A stretch of DNA of 64,000 nucleotides from Tsukamurella sp040611135 (lineage in GTDB: Bacteria; Actinomycetota; Actinomycetes; Mycobacteriales; Mycobacteriaceae): positions 299,923-363,922 of the forward strand of contig NZ_JBEXNL010000003.1 of assembly GCF_040611135.1 (NCBI RefSeq), read 5' to 3'. Below are positions 34,501-41,485 of this stretch, piece after piece. The notes under the pieces were generated by a model. It worked only from the letters and a program-made list of their open reading frames with translations. It did not search any database and was not told the origin of the DNA. Within the stretch, counting starts at the first letter, position 1; each line of letters opens with the position of its first letter. A program made the position numbers and the translations under genes.

Positions 34501-35320
34501 GGATCGGCAGACGTGGTCCGCCGGGAAGGTGCACGACGCGTTTCAATCCGAGCAGATCCCGCAGCCCGGCGGTGAGCGAATGGCCCGACTCCACGCGGAC
34601 GGTGCCGCCGACGTTGCGGATCAGATCCATGTTGCGTGCGAACACTTCCGCCGCCTCTGCCCGGGTGGCGGGGGCGGGAAGGGCGCGACGGTCCGCGGCG
34701 GTCGCCGCGGCGATGACCAGTCCGGCCCCGGTGTACCGGCCGATCAGGTCCGGTCCTACCCAGAGGAGCGACGGGCGGGTGTCGAATGAGGCGGAGACCG
34801 CGCCCGCCACACCGGATGGTCGAGCGGCCTGGGGAAGAATCGGCTCGAGAGTGCGGATCGCGGCGAGAATCCCGGTGCGCGTGAACTCGATCCGGTCGTC
34901 GGGTCCGATCCGGAAGGTGAGGCGGCTCGCCCTCGCCGGCTGATAGGCGACCGGGGTCACCGGACGAGACAACGCTGCCAATGGCGGCGTGATCGGGTGC
35001 TTGCGGTCGAGGAAGCCGTCCACCACCTCGTACGTCGCCGGCCCATTGCGATCGGTGACGAAGTGCGCCGCCTCCTGTCCGTGCTGGTAGGAGAACCCAA
35101 CGATCATGCGGGCCGCTGTTTCGTCAACGGCGCGAATGACGGGCGTTCCGGCTTCGACCGACAACTCGACCTCGAAGAACTCGACCGCCAGCGCAAGCAG
35201 ATCCGCGCCGCGCACCACGTCGATGGAGATCGATCGATCGGACCTGCGTCCGGACGGCCAGTTCAGTCCGCGTGAGCGGCGAAGTCCGCCGGGATAGATG
35301 TGCGGATATCCGTCGGGCAT
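31568..35320 (-). CDS. Very large protein of unknown function (1250 aa), first gene of the caspase operon
   Basis: I do not recognise this protein. The ATG at 35320 is well supported by AGGAGG seven bases upstream. The N-terminal half is mixed alpha/beta. Residues about 790-900 form a probable coiled coil (LVQQIDRGTALAEQLAADA, ALRAQLESLTGLLSQAVG). The C-terminal about 300 residues are long runs of amphipathic beta strands (SGSISASIGVYLRLEG, LAAYFRMRGEVSVLGLISAS, ARITVQVSVAFFSQSVSIE), like a large beta-barrel or stacked sheet. There is no signal peptide. Expression is likely driven from the divergent region with two palindromes at 35386-35440. Codon use is as GC-rich as the chromosome, unlike the caspase gene. 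Confidence 0.8.
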   Translation of the reverse strand: MPDGYPHIYPGGLRRSRGLNWPSGRRSDRSISIDVVRGADLLALAVEFFEVELSVEAGTPVIRAVDETAARMIVGFSYQHGQEAAHFVTDRNGPATYEVVDGFLDRKHPITPPLAALSRPVTPVAYQPARASRLTFRIGPDDRIEFTRTGILAAIRTLEPILPQAARPSGVAGAVSASFDTRPSLLWVGPDLIGRYTGAGLVIAAATAADRRALPAPATRAEAAEVFARNMDLIRNVGGTVRVESGHSLTAGLRDLLGLKRVVHLPGGPRLPIPIPPIRDEWWKHPGAVSLPPRWDETAIEAPYRLVIAPSQDGVWTHADGTVDDGAGGGAVELWHSRLATRVDGAVSESPRSDRIVRAVWTRDRDLYPNWIETDPPMTPSKDDPFQATGSLTPRDRNCLVRQTSEHWPGIDEPRSVRPVAADRLWLSALGAWLDLHGAWYTKEYSASHLRAKGGLSSILAWDHIAPQGRDQYVRVVYPGYLYPLGHAAALVKVTERQVSGPGQGVDAGPTASLYQRMYIVVSERSRDYPDTPAWPFSRVDLGPATSPPILKPSDEEVFWPRLAETTPVMFDLRTTDRVGREQVLHAPLLWVAESVAPADGRIGQAYNGADPSWRNIAAHGQRVGFTRDTGSVNPTQALRFTGTAAQGDSVPRLESADITVEAAARLAATPPLTVRYRVPGPDAGDQRDAPWPSAAVSDDVWAVVDAKTAGKPEVISFGTPAAGSDRAGGFVTPNLPARFLSCAKGAIGTPKDALDGSLQDPAAFFAGALPRLFGLVDLAALIAPRSPLPAMVTEQLTAVAALVQQIDRGTALAEQLAADAPGKVLAEANALRAQLESLTGLLSQAVGAGADPKIPELTTAVTDARNALATLLSEPEVPPQGRSALRALDGALAAATDIATVINAIGAHPSFRYEFRPTLKTTWKLPTGATILELEKGGFTLSVTGEVTGNGTVTMRSSAELRNVTLHLIGAEDEKFFPLMRVKVKNISFVASTSGKPEIDVKMGEIAFLGILGFVDRLRRLIPLDGFSDPPFVDVDTSGARAGFTQAIPNLAIGVFNLSNVSLGADVQIPFLGKSLSVGFNFCTRERPFALTVLCLGGGGWFVVRLAPDRLTLLEAGLEATAALAVDFGVASGSISASIGVYLRLEGDGGQLAAYFRMRGEVSVLGLISASIELYLELSYDFHTGKLVGYARITVQVSVAFFSQSVSIECRRQFAGSNGDPTLAEQVLEADRSAPAWDEYWNAFAVEGL

Positions 35321-35385
35321 GATTCGGCCTCCTGACGCGTAGGAGCTTCTCCGACCGAGCCTTCTCGCCCGGAGGCCTTGGTGCA

Positions 35386-35403
35386 CGAGTAGTCGACTAC
35401 TCG
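35386..35403. promoter_or_regulatory. Palindromic operator-like site 1
   Basis: CGAGTAGTCGACTACTCG is a perfect 18-bp palindrome. It lies 66 bp upstream of the 1250-aa gene and 95 bp upstream of the first PGRS-like gene. The local sequence is less GC-rich than elsewhere. Confidence 0.75.
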
Positions 35404-35422
35404 AATTTTCGCGGTGGGATTT

Positions 35423-35440
35423 CGCGTAGTCGACTACTCG
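35423..35440. promoter_or_regulatory. Palindromic operator-like site 2
   Basis: CGCGTAGTCGACTACTCG repeats the core GTAGTCGACTAC with one mismatched arm pair. Its centre is 37 bp from that of site 1, about 3.5 helical turns. The two sites sit between the divergent genes, as expected for a dimeric regulator controlling both; the LuxR-type pair at 39296-43728 is a candidate binder. Confidence 0.7.
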
Positions 35441-35497
35441 CGACGTCCTCGACCGGACGGGCTTGGCTGGAGCCGAACGTCCAGTCGAGGAGGAACC

Positions 35498-37072
35498 ATG
35501 TCCCGCAGAATCCGGAGGGCCGCAGTCGCCGGCGTGGCCGTGGCAAGTAGTTCGGTGCTGATCTTCGCGCCACCCGCCGGGGCCGGCCCCACTGTGGCCC
35601 CCGCCCTCACCCCGAACTCGGTGGTCCGGCATATGCCGCCTCCCGTCAACCAGGCGATGCTGGCGGTGATCGCACAGGTCGACGATGCGCTCAGGCAGGC
35701 GAACCTGATAACCGGCACGACGATCGCGGTGCCGCGGGGATCCGCAGGGCTCGCGTCGGTCACGGGGACCGTCAGGTCCACCGCCCCGACGCTCGCGGAC
35801 TCGGTCTTAGGCGGTGTGTCGGCACGCTCGGCGAGCCTCGTCGTTCCCGACCACGCCTCGGTGCTACCGAGCCCGATGGCCCTGCCTGCGGTCACGCAGT
35901 TCGCCTCCCTCCTTCAGCACGTGCCCGGATACGACCTGATGGTGGGCGCTGTGTCACAGGCGGGACGCGTCATCGGCCGAGTCATCGTCGTCCTCGTTGA
36001 TGCGGTGGCTCCGATCAACCCGTTCGCGTCAATCGTTCGGGTCTTCATCTCTGACGGAGCTCCGGGAACAGCGGTGCACCCGGATGGCGGCAACGCGGGC
36101 CTTCTTCTCGGAGACGGTGGCGCGGGTTGGAACAGCACGGTCGCGGGGGCGAACGGTGGCAACGGCGGGACGGGCGGGCTGTTCTTCGGCGCCGGCGGCG
36201 CGGGTGGCGCGGGGGCTCCGGGAGTCCGGGGCACGGATGCCGTCAACCCCACCGCCTCCGGAGCCCGAGCTCCGTCGGGGCTCAACGGGCAGCCGGCCTC
36301 CGGGACCACATCGGGCACCGTCACCGGGGAGGACGCAGCTGCAGCGGGCCAACCGGGAGGGCCCGGCGTAGCCGGTGGGAATGGGGGCGAGGGCGGAGCC
36401 GCACACAACTACGGCACCGGTTCTGCGGCGGGTGGCGCGGGGCGGCCCGGCGGCGCGGGCGGTGCCGGCGCAGCGGGCGGATCCGGCGGTCCCGGCGGGT
36501 GGGCGACCATCGTCGGAGGCGGTATCGCCCGCGGTGGAACAGGCGGGGCCGGAGGCGCGGGAGGCACCGGAGCGGCCGGAGGAGCAGGCGGATCCGGCGG
36601 AACCGTCGATCCGGGAGCCGTGGGCGGCACCGCCACCGGTGGAACGGGCGGTCGCGGCGGTCGCGGCGGTGACGGACTCCCGGGCGGCGCGGGATCGGCG
36701 GGCTCGTCCGGCGGTACGGGTGGAGCTGGCGGATGGCTCGGCGGAATCGGTGGCGCCGGAGGTGCGGGCGGCAGCGGTGGCGCCGGCGGATCGGGCTCGT
36801 CCGGCGGCGACGGCGGAGCTGGAGGCGCGGCGGGCGGGCACAACTCCCCCGACCACGGGTGGACGCACCTGGGAACGCCGGGTGCCGGTGGTGCGGGAGG
36901 CATCGGCGGCGCGGGCGGGGCGGGCGCCAGTGGCGGTGCCGGCGGCGCGGGCGGCACCGGAGGAGCCGTCTTCGGCGGACCCGGCGCGGATGGATCACCC
37001 GGCGCAGCAGGTGCGCCGGGCAGTGCCGGCGCCGATGGTGCCCCCGGTTCGACCGGCGCATCGCACCAGTGA
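35498..37072 (+). CDS. Secreted PGRS-like glycine-rich protein without PE domain (1)
   Basis: 524 aa. An N-terminal signal peptide (RRIRRAAVAGVAVASSSVLI, ending FAPPAGAG) precedes about 180 non-repetitive residues. A conserved module NPFASIVRVFISDG...NAGLLLGDGGAGWNS leads into a long GGxGGx repeat (about residues 210-525) like the PGRS tail of mycobacterial PE_PGRS proteins. The end turns collagen-like (GADGSPGAAGAPGSAGADG). There is no PE domain. The start at 35498 has the ribosome site GAGGAGG. It is divergent from the caspase operon and 41 bp upstream of its paralogue. It is probably exported or surface-exposed; its function is unknown. Confidence 0.82.
   Translation: MSRRIRRAAVAGVAVASSSVLIFAPPAGAGPTVAPALTPNSVVRHMPPPVNQAMLAVIAQVDDALRQANLITGTTIAVPRGSAGLASVTGTVRSTAPTLADSVLGGVSARSASLVVPDHASVLPSPMALPAVTQFASLLQHVPGYDLMVGAVSQAGRVIGRVIVVLVDAVAPINPFASIVRVFISDGAPGTAVHPDGGNAGLLLGDGGAGWNSTVAGANGGNGGTGGLFFGAGGAGGAGAPGVRGTDAVNPTASGARAPSGLNGQPASGTTSGTVTGEDAAAAGQPGGPGVAGGNGGEGGAAHNYGTGSAAGGAGRPGGAGGAGAAGGSGGPGGWATIVGGGIARGGTGGAGGAGGTGAAGGAGGSGGTVDPGAVGGTATGGTGGRGGRGGDGLPGGAGSAGSSGGTGGAGGWLGGIGGAGGAGGSGGAGGSGSSGGDGGAGGAAGGHNSPDHGWTHLGTPGAGGAGGIGGAGGAGASGGAGGAGGTGGAVFGGPGADGSPGAAGAPGSAGADGAPGSTGASHQ
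36126..37060. repeat. GGX (PGRS-type) coding repeat tract 1
   Basis: Degenerate tandem GGCGGNGCNGG-type triplets encode Gly-Gly-Ala/Ser/Thr. There are no identical spacers or palindromic units, so it is a low-complexity coding tract rather than a CRISPR array. Confidence 0.85.
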
Positions 37073-37113
37073 GTGAACAGTCCTCGGGATACCAGCGAAC
37101 ATAAGGAATCATC

Positions 37114-39180
37114 ATGTCCAGTACGACCAGACGAACGGTGCTCTTTTCAGCCGCGGTGACCGGGCTCGCGGTCATCGGTACGGTGCCCGCGCCGTATGCG
37201 GCTCGTTCCGTACCACCCTTGCCGTCCCACGTTCAGGCACGAGCTAGCTCCGCCGTGCTAGCGGTACGGGTTCGGGCTGCCGTTACTCGGGTCGACGGCG
37301 AACTCCAGGTGATCCCGCTTCCGCACGGGTGGACCGTGGATGTCCGACGGTCGCCGCTCGGGGCGCCACGTCTGTCTTCTGCGCCGCACTTCCGCTCCCC
37401 AGCGACGACCGTTTCATTGGCGGGCAGCACCGGTCCCGATCGGCCGTCGGGTGTTGGGTCGGGCGCTGATCCGTCAACCGAGCCACCCTCGTCCGCGACC
37501 TTACTGGTGTCGACGCAGATCGCGACGAGTCCGGCGGCACTCTCGAATTCGGGACCCGATCTCGCTTCGATGCTGCCGGGTTCGCTGGTCGGGATCATCG
37601 TCACCGGCGGATCAGTTCCCGGACGAGCGGTGGAGAATGTGGCGAGCGCGATCGCCCCGTTCAATCCCCTCGCGGGTGCTGTCCACGCGCTCATCGGCGA
37701 CGGCGCAGACGGCACCGCCGCACATCCCGATGGCTACGACGGCGGCCTGCTGTACGGGAAGGGCGGCAACGGTTGGAACAGCACCGTCGCCGGCGTTGCC
37801 GGAGGTAAGGGTGGCAATGGCGGCCTTTTCGGCGGAAACGGCGGGAACGGCGGTAGCGGGGCGAACGGCACCGGAACATTCGCGGGTACGGACGGCGGAA
37901 GCGGTGGCGCGGCAGGCCTGATCGCCGTCTTCGCTTACGGCGGTCGCGGTGGCGACGGCGGGAGCGGGGCCGCGGGCGCCCCGGGCGGCCAGGGCAGCAG
38001 CGGATCGCCAGGCAGTGGTGGAACAGACGGTGGTGTCGGCGGCGTCGGTCGGACCGGTCCGCGGGGAGCACCGGGGCAGCCCGGCGATCCCGGCTCCACG
38101 GGTGGTGGCGGTGCCCCGGGTGATCCCGGGCTCGCCGGCGGCGACGGCCTGTGGGGTCGAGCCGACGGTGACGATGCGCTGTTCTATCAGTGGCAGAACG
38201 GCGGCGCGGGAGGAATCGGCGGAACCGGGCTGACCGGTGGACGTGGCGGAGTCGGTGGGGCAGGCGGTACTGGAGGCACAGGCGGTTCGGGTACCGCCGG
38301 GGCGACAGGTGGGACCGGCGGCCAGGGCGGGGCGGGACAGTCGGGCACCGCCGCCGGCTCCGGTGGAGCGGGCGGACGTGCAGGTCTGTTCGCGCTGTTC
38401 GGCGGGGGTGGTCAGGGCGGCAACGGTGGTTCCGGCGGCACCGGAGGACAGGGCGGTCGCGGTGGCACCGGTGGCACCGGCGGCACCGGCGGCGATGCCG
38501 GTGATGGCGGCCAGGGCGGCACGGGCGGTCCGGGCGGTGATGGCGGGGTCGGCGGAGTGGGCGGCCAGGGCGGCACGGGCGGTCTCGGTGGAAACGGCGG
38601 TGCCGGCGGATTCGGTGCATCGACCCCGAGTGGCGGCGATGGTGGCGCCGGTGCGCCCGGGGGTACCGGCGGAAGCGGTGGGCCCGGCGGTATCGGTGGA
38701 ACCGGTGGCTACTCCGGTCCTGGCGGTCCTGGTGGTAACGGCGGCAATCCGGGTGCTCCGGGCGGCGGCGGCGCTGGTGGCGCGGGCGGGATCGGCGGCG
38801 CGGGCGGTGCCGGGGGCGCAGGTGGTCGGCCCGGCACCGGTGGGTCGGGCGGGTTGTTCGGCTCCGCGGGCACGGGCGGGACCCCCGGCATCGTCGGGCA
38901 GCCCGGGCAGGTGGGTCAGCAGGGTGACCAAGGCGGCAGCGGTGCCGCCGGGCAGCCCGGTCAGCCCGGCCGAGCGGGCGATCAGGGAACGGGGAACATG
39001 CCCGGGATCGATGGACGTGATGGCTCGCCGGGGAACCCCGGAACCCCGGGAACGGGCGGAGAGCCCGGCGGTAGCGGCGGCGCGTTCTCCGGCGGGTACG
39101 GAGGACTCGGCGGTACCGGGGGCGGTGGCGGCGCCGGAGGTAGCGGAGGCGTGGGAGGTGCCGGTGGAGTCTCGCCATAG
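37114..39180 (+). CDS. Secreted PGRS/collagen-like glycine-rich protein without PE domain (2)
   Basis: 688 aa. The N-terminal signal-like segment (RRTVLFSAAVTGLAVIGTVP) is followed by about 170 residues of non-repetitive Pro/Ser-rich sequence, then the same junction module as its neighbour (FNPLAGAVHALIGDGADG...GGLLYGKGGNGWNS) and about 460 residues of GGxGGx repeats. Two stretches have collagen-like Gly-X-Y triplets: GPRGAPGQPGDPGS and, near the C-terminus, GQPGQVGQQGDQGG and GRDGSPGNPGTPGT. Isolated aromatic patches (FALFGGGGQGG, ALFYQWQNGG) interrupt the repeat. There is no PE domain. AAGGA precedes the ATG. It lies in an apparent operon with the first PGRS-like gene. Confidence 0.82.
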   Translation: MSSTTRRTVLFSAAVTGLAVIGTVPAPYAARSVPPLPSHVQARASSAVLAVRVRAAVTRVDGELQVIPLPHGWTVDVRRSPLGAPRLSSAPHFRSPATTVSLAGSTGPDRPSGVGSGADPSTEPPSSATLLVSTQIATSPAALSNSGPDLASMLPGSLVGIIVTGGSVPGRAVENVASAIAPFNPLAGAVHALIGDGADGTAAHPDGYDGGLLYGKGGNGWNSTVAGVAGGKGGNGGLFGGNGGNGGSGANGTGTFAGTDGGSGGAAGLIAVFAYGGRGGDGGSGAAGAPGGQGSSGSPGSGGTDGGVGGVGRTGPRGAPGQPGDPGSTGGGGAPGDPGLAGGDGLWGRADGDDALFYQWQNGGAGGIGGTGLTGGRGGVGGAGGTGGTGGSGTAGATGGTGGQGGAGQSGTAAGSGGAGGRAGLFALFGGGGQGGNGGSGGTGGQGGRGGTGGTGGTGGDAGDGGQGGTGGPGGDGGVGGVGGQGGTGGLGGNGGAGGFGASTPSGGDGGAGAPGGTGGSGGPGGIGGTGGYSGPGGPGGNGGNPGAPGGGGAGGAGGIGGAGGAGGAGGRPGTGGSGGLFGSAGTGGTPGIVGQPGQVGQQGDQGGSGAAGQPGQPGRAGDQGTGNMPGIDGRDGSPGNPGTPGTGGEPGGSGGAFSGGYGGLGGTGGGGGAGGSGGVGGAGGVSP
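37786..39177. repeat. GGX (PGRS-type) and collagen-like coding repeat tract 2
   Basis: Degenerate Gly-Gly-X coding repeats with two embedded Gly-X-Y (Pro-rich) segments at about 38050-38140 and 38885-39075. Such tracts are prone to slippage and to assembly error. Confidence 0.85.
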
Positions 39181-39295
39181 GAGGTTCACAGGTGCGAGAT
39201 ACCGAAGTTGCTGTGACCGGTAGTTGTTCTGCCGTAACGAAATTACATCGTTCGGACTACGCGCAGCAGTGCCGTCGCGGCGCTACAATCTCGCA

Positions 39296-41485
39296 ATGGT
39301 CGATGGCCGCGGTGGTGCCGGTGCGGGGCCGCGGGGGATGCCGATCACCACGTTCACGGTGGTCGGCATCCCCGGCGTCGAGATCCCGCTGTCGTCCTTC
39401 GGTGGCGAGATCGACGTCCCCGCGGCCGCCGCGCCGTCGGAGCTGATCGGTGCGGCGATCGCGCAGGTCAGCGCCGCGCGGCCGGCGCGGATCGTGGTCC
39501 TCGATGCCGAGCATCTGGACCCGCTATCGACGATCGTCGTTCGGCGGCTACGACAGGACGGGCACCGCATCGTCGAACGTTCGACTCCGCGGACAGGGCC
39601 CCGGCGGGCGCCCGCGGTTGACGCTGATCTCGTTGTGGCGGCGGAGATCCTCGCGGTGGCTGGCACCCTGCCGGCTGTCCTCCGGCCACAGCTCATAGAC
39701 GAGGAGCACCTGCGTCGGCTCCGCGCCGCGCAGATACTCGGACCGGGGGACCCACTACGACTGGCGGACCCCCACGTCGCGCAGCGGCTCCTTGAAGGCA
39801 TGGGGATCGCCGCGCGGCGATTGCGCGCCGGCCAGGTGGTGCGGGCCGCCCAGGCCGCGGCCGGACTTTGCGGACCGGCCGATACACGGCACGTGATCTG
39901 GATGGCCGATCTGATGACCCGCGCCGACGCGGGATGCATCGACGTGGACGTCCTCACTGCCGGTGCCGCCGCGGCGGCGACGATGGGCGAACCACATCTC
40001 GGGCGGCGCCTCGCGGAGTTCGCCGCGGATCATGGGGGTGGTCTGCCTGCGCGGCTCCAACTCGCCGCCGCGGCTGCCTGGACCGGCGACGGTGCCGCGG
40101 TCGAGTCCGCACTCGCCGGGCTGGACGTGCCGGGGGCGCCGCCGGAACTGCGCTCCTTCTGTGCGTTCGTCGGAGCGGGCTCGCTCGCCTGGAACGACGG
40201 CCGCATCGACGCCGCTCGCACGCTGCTGCAGCAGCGCCGCGACGAGTTGGGTGAGCACCCCGATGCGGCTCTGCTGGACGCCACGATCGCGCTACTGCGG
40301 TACTTCGAAGGCGATCTGGATGGCGCTCTCGCCCTGGCTGATCCACTGCTCGACAACCCGTCACCGGTGGCGGTGGTGTGGGCCGCGAGTGCCGCGGCCG
40401 CGGCCCGTGCGGCCCACGGCGAAAGCCGGGCAGCCGAGGCCGCAATCAGTGTGGGACTGGCCGCCGCCCGACGTTGCGACTCCGGCGTGCAGAGGTTCAT
40501 GCTCGCCGTGGCAGCGGCCGATGCCGCGATTGCCGACGGTGACCCAGGACGGGCGCTGCGCCGCGGGGATGATTTCGACCGGCTCGCCGCTGGCGCACCA
40601 CATGCGTCGGCCGTCGTCGCCGTGGCGCGCGGGCGAGCACTGCTGGCCGCAGGTCGGCCGGAGGCTGCCCGCGCAGCCTTCGAGGAAGCCCTGATCGCCA
40701 TGGAAGGCATGCCGCGCGGCTGGCAGAGCGTCGCTGGGGCCGGGCTGGCGCAGGCACTGGGAGAGCTGGGGCGGCATGTTGAATCGGCTTCGGCCCTGGG
40801 CCGTGCCGAGGCGCAGCAACTGGACGGGATGCAGGTGTACCGCACCGATCTGGGACTTGCTCGGGCCTGGTCGTTCGCGGCCCGCGGCGACGTCGAGCGG
40901 GCTGTCGACGCCGCGCGCGCGGCGCTCGAAGACGCTCTCGCACAGGGGCATCGCGAGGCGGAGCTGCGATCGCGCCTAACACTGGCTCGCCTCGGCGATC
41001 GCGGCACCGCACCGTCGTCGACCGTGCACCCGCCGGGGGGTCCGGTCGGTGCCGGGCTGGTGGCCGGCTTCGCCCGGGCGCTTCGCTCGCGAGCGCCCGG
41101 GGCGCTGCTCGAGGCGGGCCGGCGGCTGCACGCCGCGGGCATGGCGTCCGCGGCGGCCGATGCGCAGGCCTGGGCTGCGGTCGAATACACGCGGGCCGGT
41201 GACGGGCCTGCCGCCACCGCCGCCCTCGCCTCGGTGTGCTCGGATTCAGACCTCCGGACACCAGCGCGCTGGGCCGCCCAGATGCGTTGCGCCGGGCTCA
41301 GTGCGAAGGAACGGCACGTGGCACGCGAGCTCGCGCGCGGAGGTGAAACCCGCGAGCTCGCGACCAGGCTCGGTGTATCGATTCGCACGGTAGAGGGACA
41401 CGTGTACCACCTGCTGGCCAAATTGGGGGTGAGCAACCGCACCGAGCTGGTGGACGCACTGCCGTGGCGGGAGACGGAGACATGA
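39296..41485 (+). CDS. Large LuxR-family regulator with degenerate ATPase region (1)
   Basis: 729 aa. The C-terminus is a LuxR helix-turn-helix (LSAKERHVARELARGGETRE...GVSIRTVEGHVYHLLAKLGV). The middle is made of TPR-like helical repeats. The N-terminal part resembles the LAL (large ATP-binding LuxR) class but lacks a Walker A loop; only a Walker-B-like strand ARIVVLDAEHLDPLS remains. The ATG at 39296 is used; an upstream TTG at 39224 would add 24 unlikely residues. No strong ribosome site is visible, so translation may be leaderless. It overlaps the next regulator by 4 bp. Its position after the PGRS genes suggests it regulates the divergent locus. Confidence 0.8.
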   Translation: MVDGRGGAGAGPRGMPITTFTVVGIPGVEIPLSSFGGEIDVPAAAAPSELIGAAIAQVSAARPARIVVLDAEHLDPLSTIVVRRLRQDGHRIVERSTPRTGPRRAPAVDADLVVAAEILAVAGTLPAVLRPQLIDEEHLRRLRAAQILGPGDPLRLADPHVAQRLLEGMGIAARRLRAGQVVRAAQAAAGLCGPADTRHVIWMADLMTRADAGCIDVDVLTAGAAAAATMGEPHLGRRLAEFAADHGGGLPARLQLAAAAAWTGDGAAVESALAGLDVPGAPPELRSFCAFVGAGSLAWNDGRIDAARTLLQQRRDELGEHPDAALLDATIALLRYFEGDLDGALALADPLLDNPSPVAVVWAASAAAAARAAHGESRAAEAAISVGLAAARRCDSGVQRFMLAVAAADAAIADGDPGRALRRGDDFDRLAAGAPHASAVVAVARGRALLAAGRPEAARAAFEEALIAMEGMPRGWQSVAGAGLAQALGELGRHVESASALGRAEAQQLDGMQVYRTDLGLARAWSFAARGDVERAVDAARAALEDALAQGHREAELRSRLTLARLGDRGTAPSSTVHPPGGPVGAGLVAGFARALRSRAPGALLEAGRRLHAAGMASAAADAQAWAAVEYTRAGDGPAATAALASVCSDSDLRTPARWAAQMRCAGLSAKERHVARELARGGETRELATRLGVSIRTVEGHVYHLLAKLGVSNRTELVDALPWRETET

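Noticed and set aside
36126..39177. Repetitive tract that could suggest CRISPR or tandem DNA repeats
   Set aside because: No constant repeat with variable spacers; the pattern follows GGX codons in the frame of two secreted proteins.
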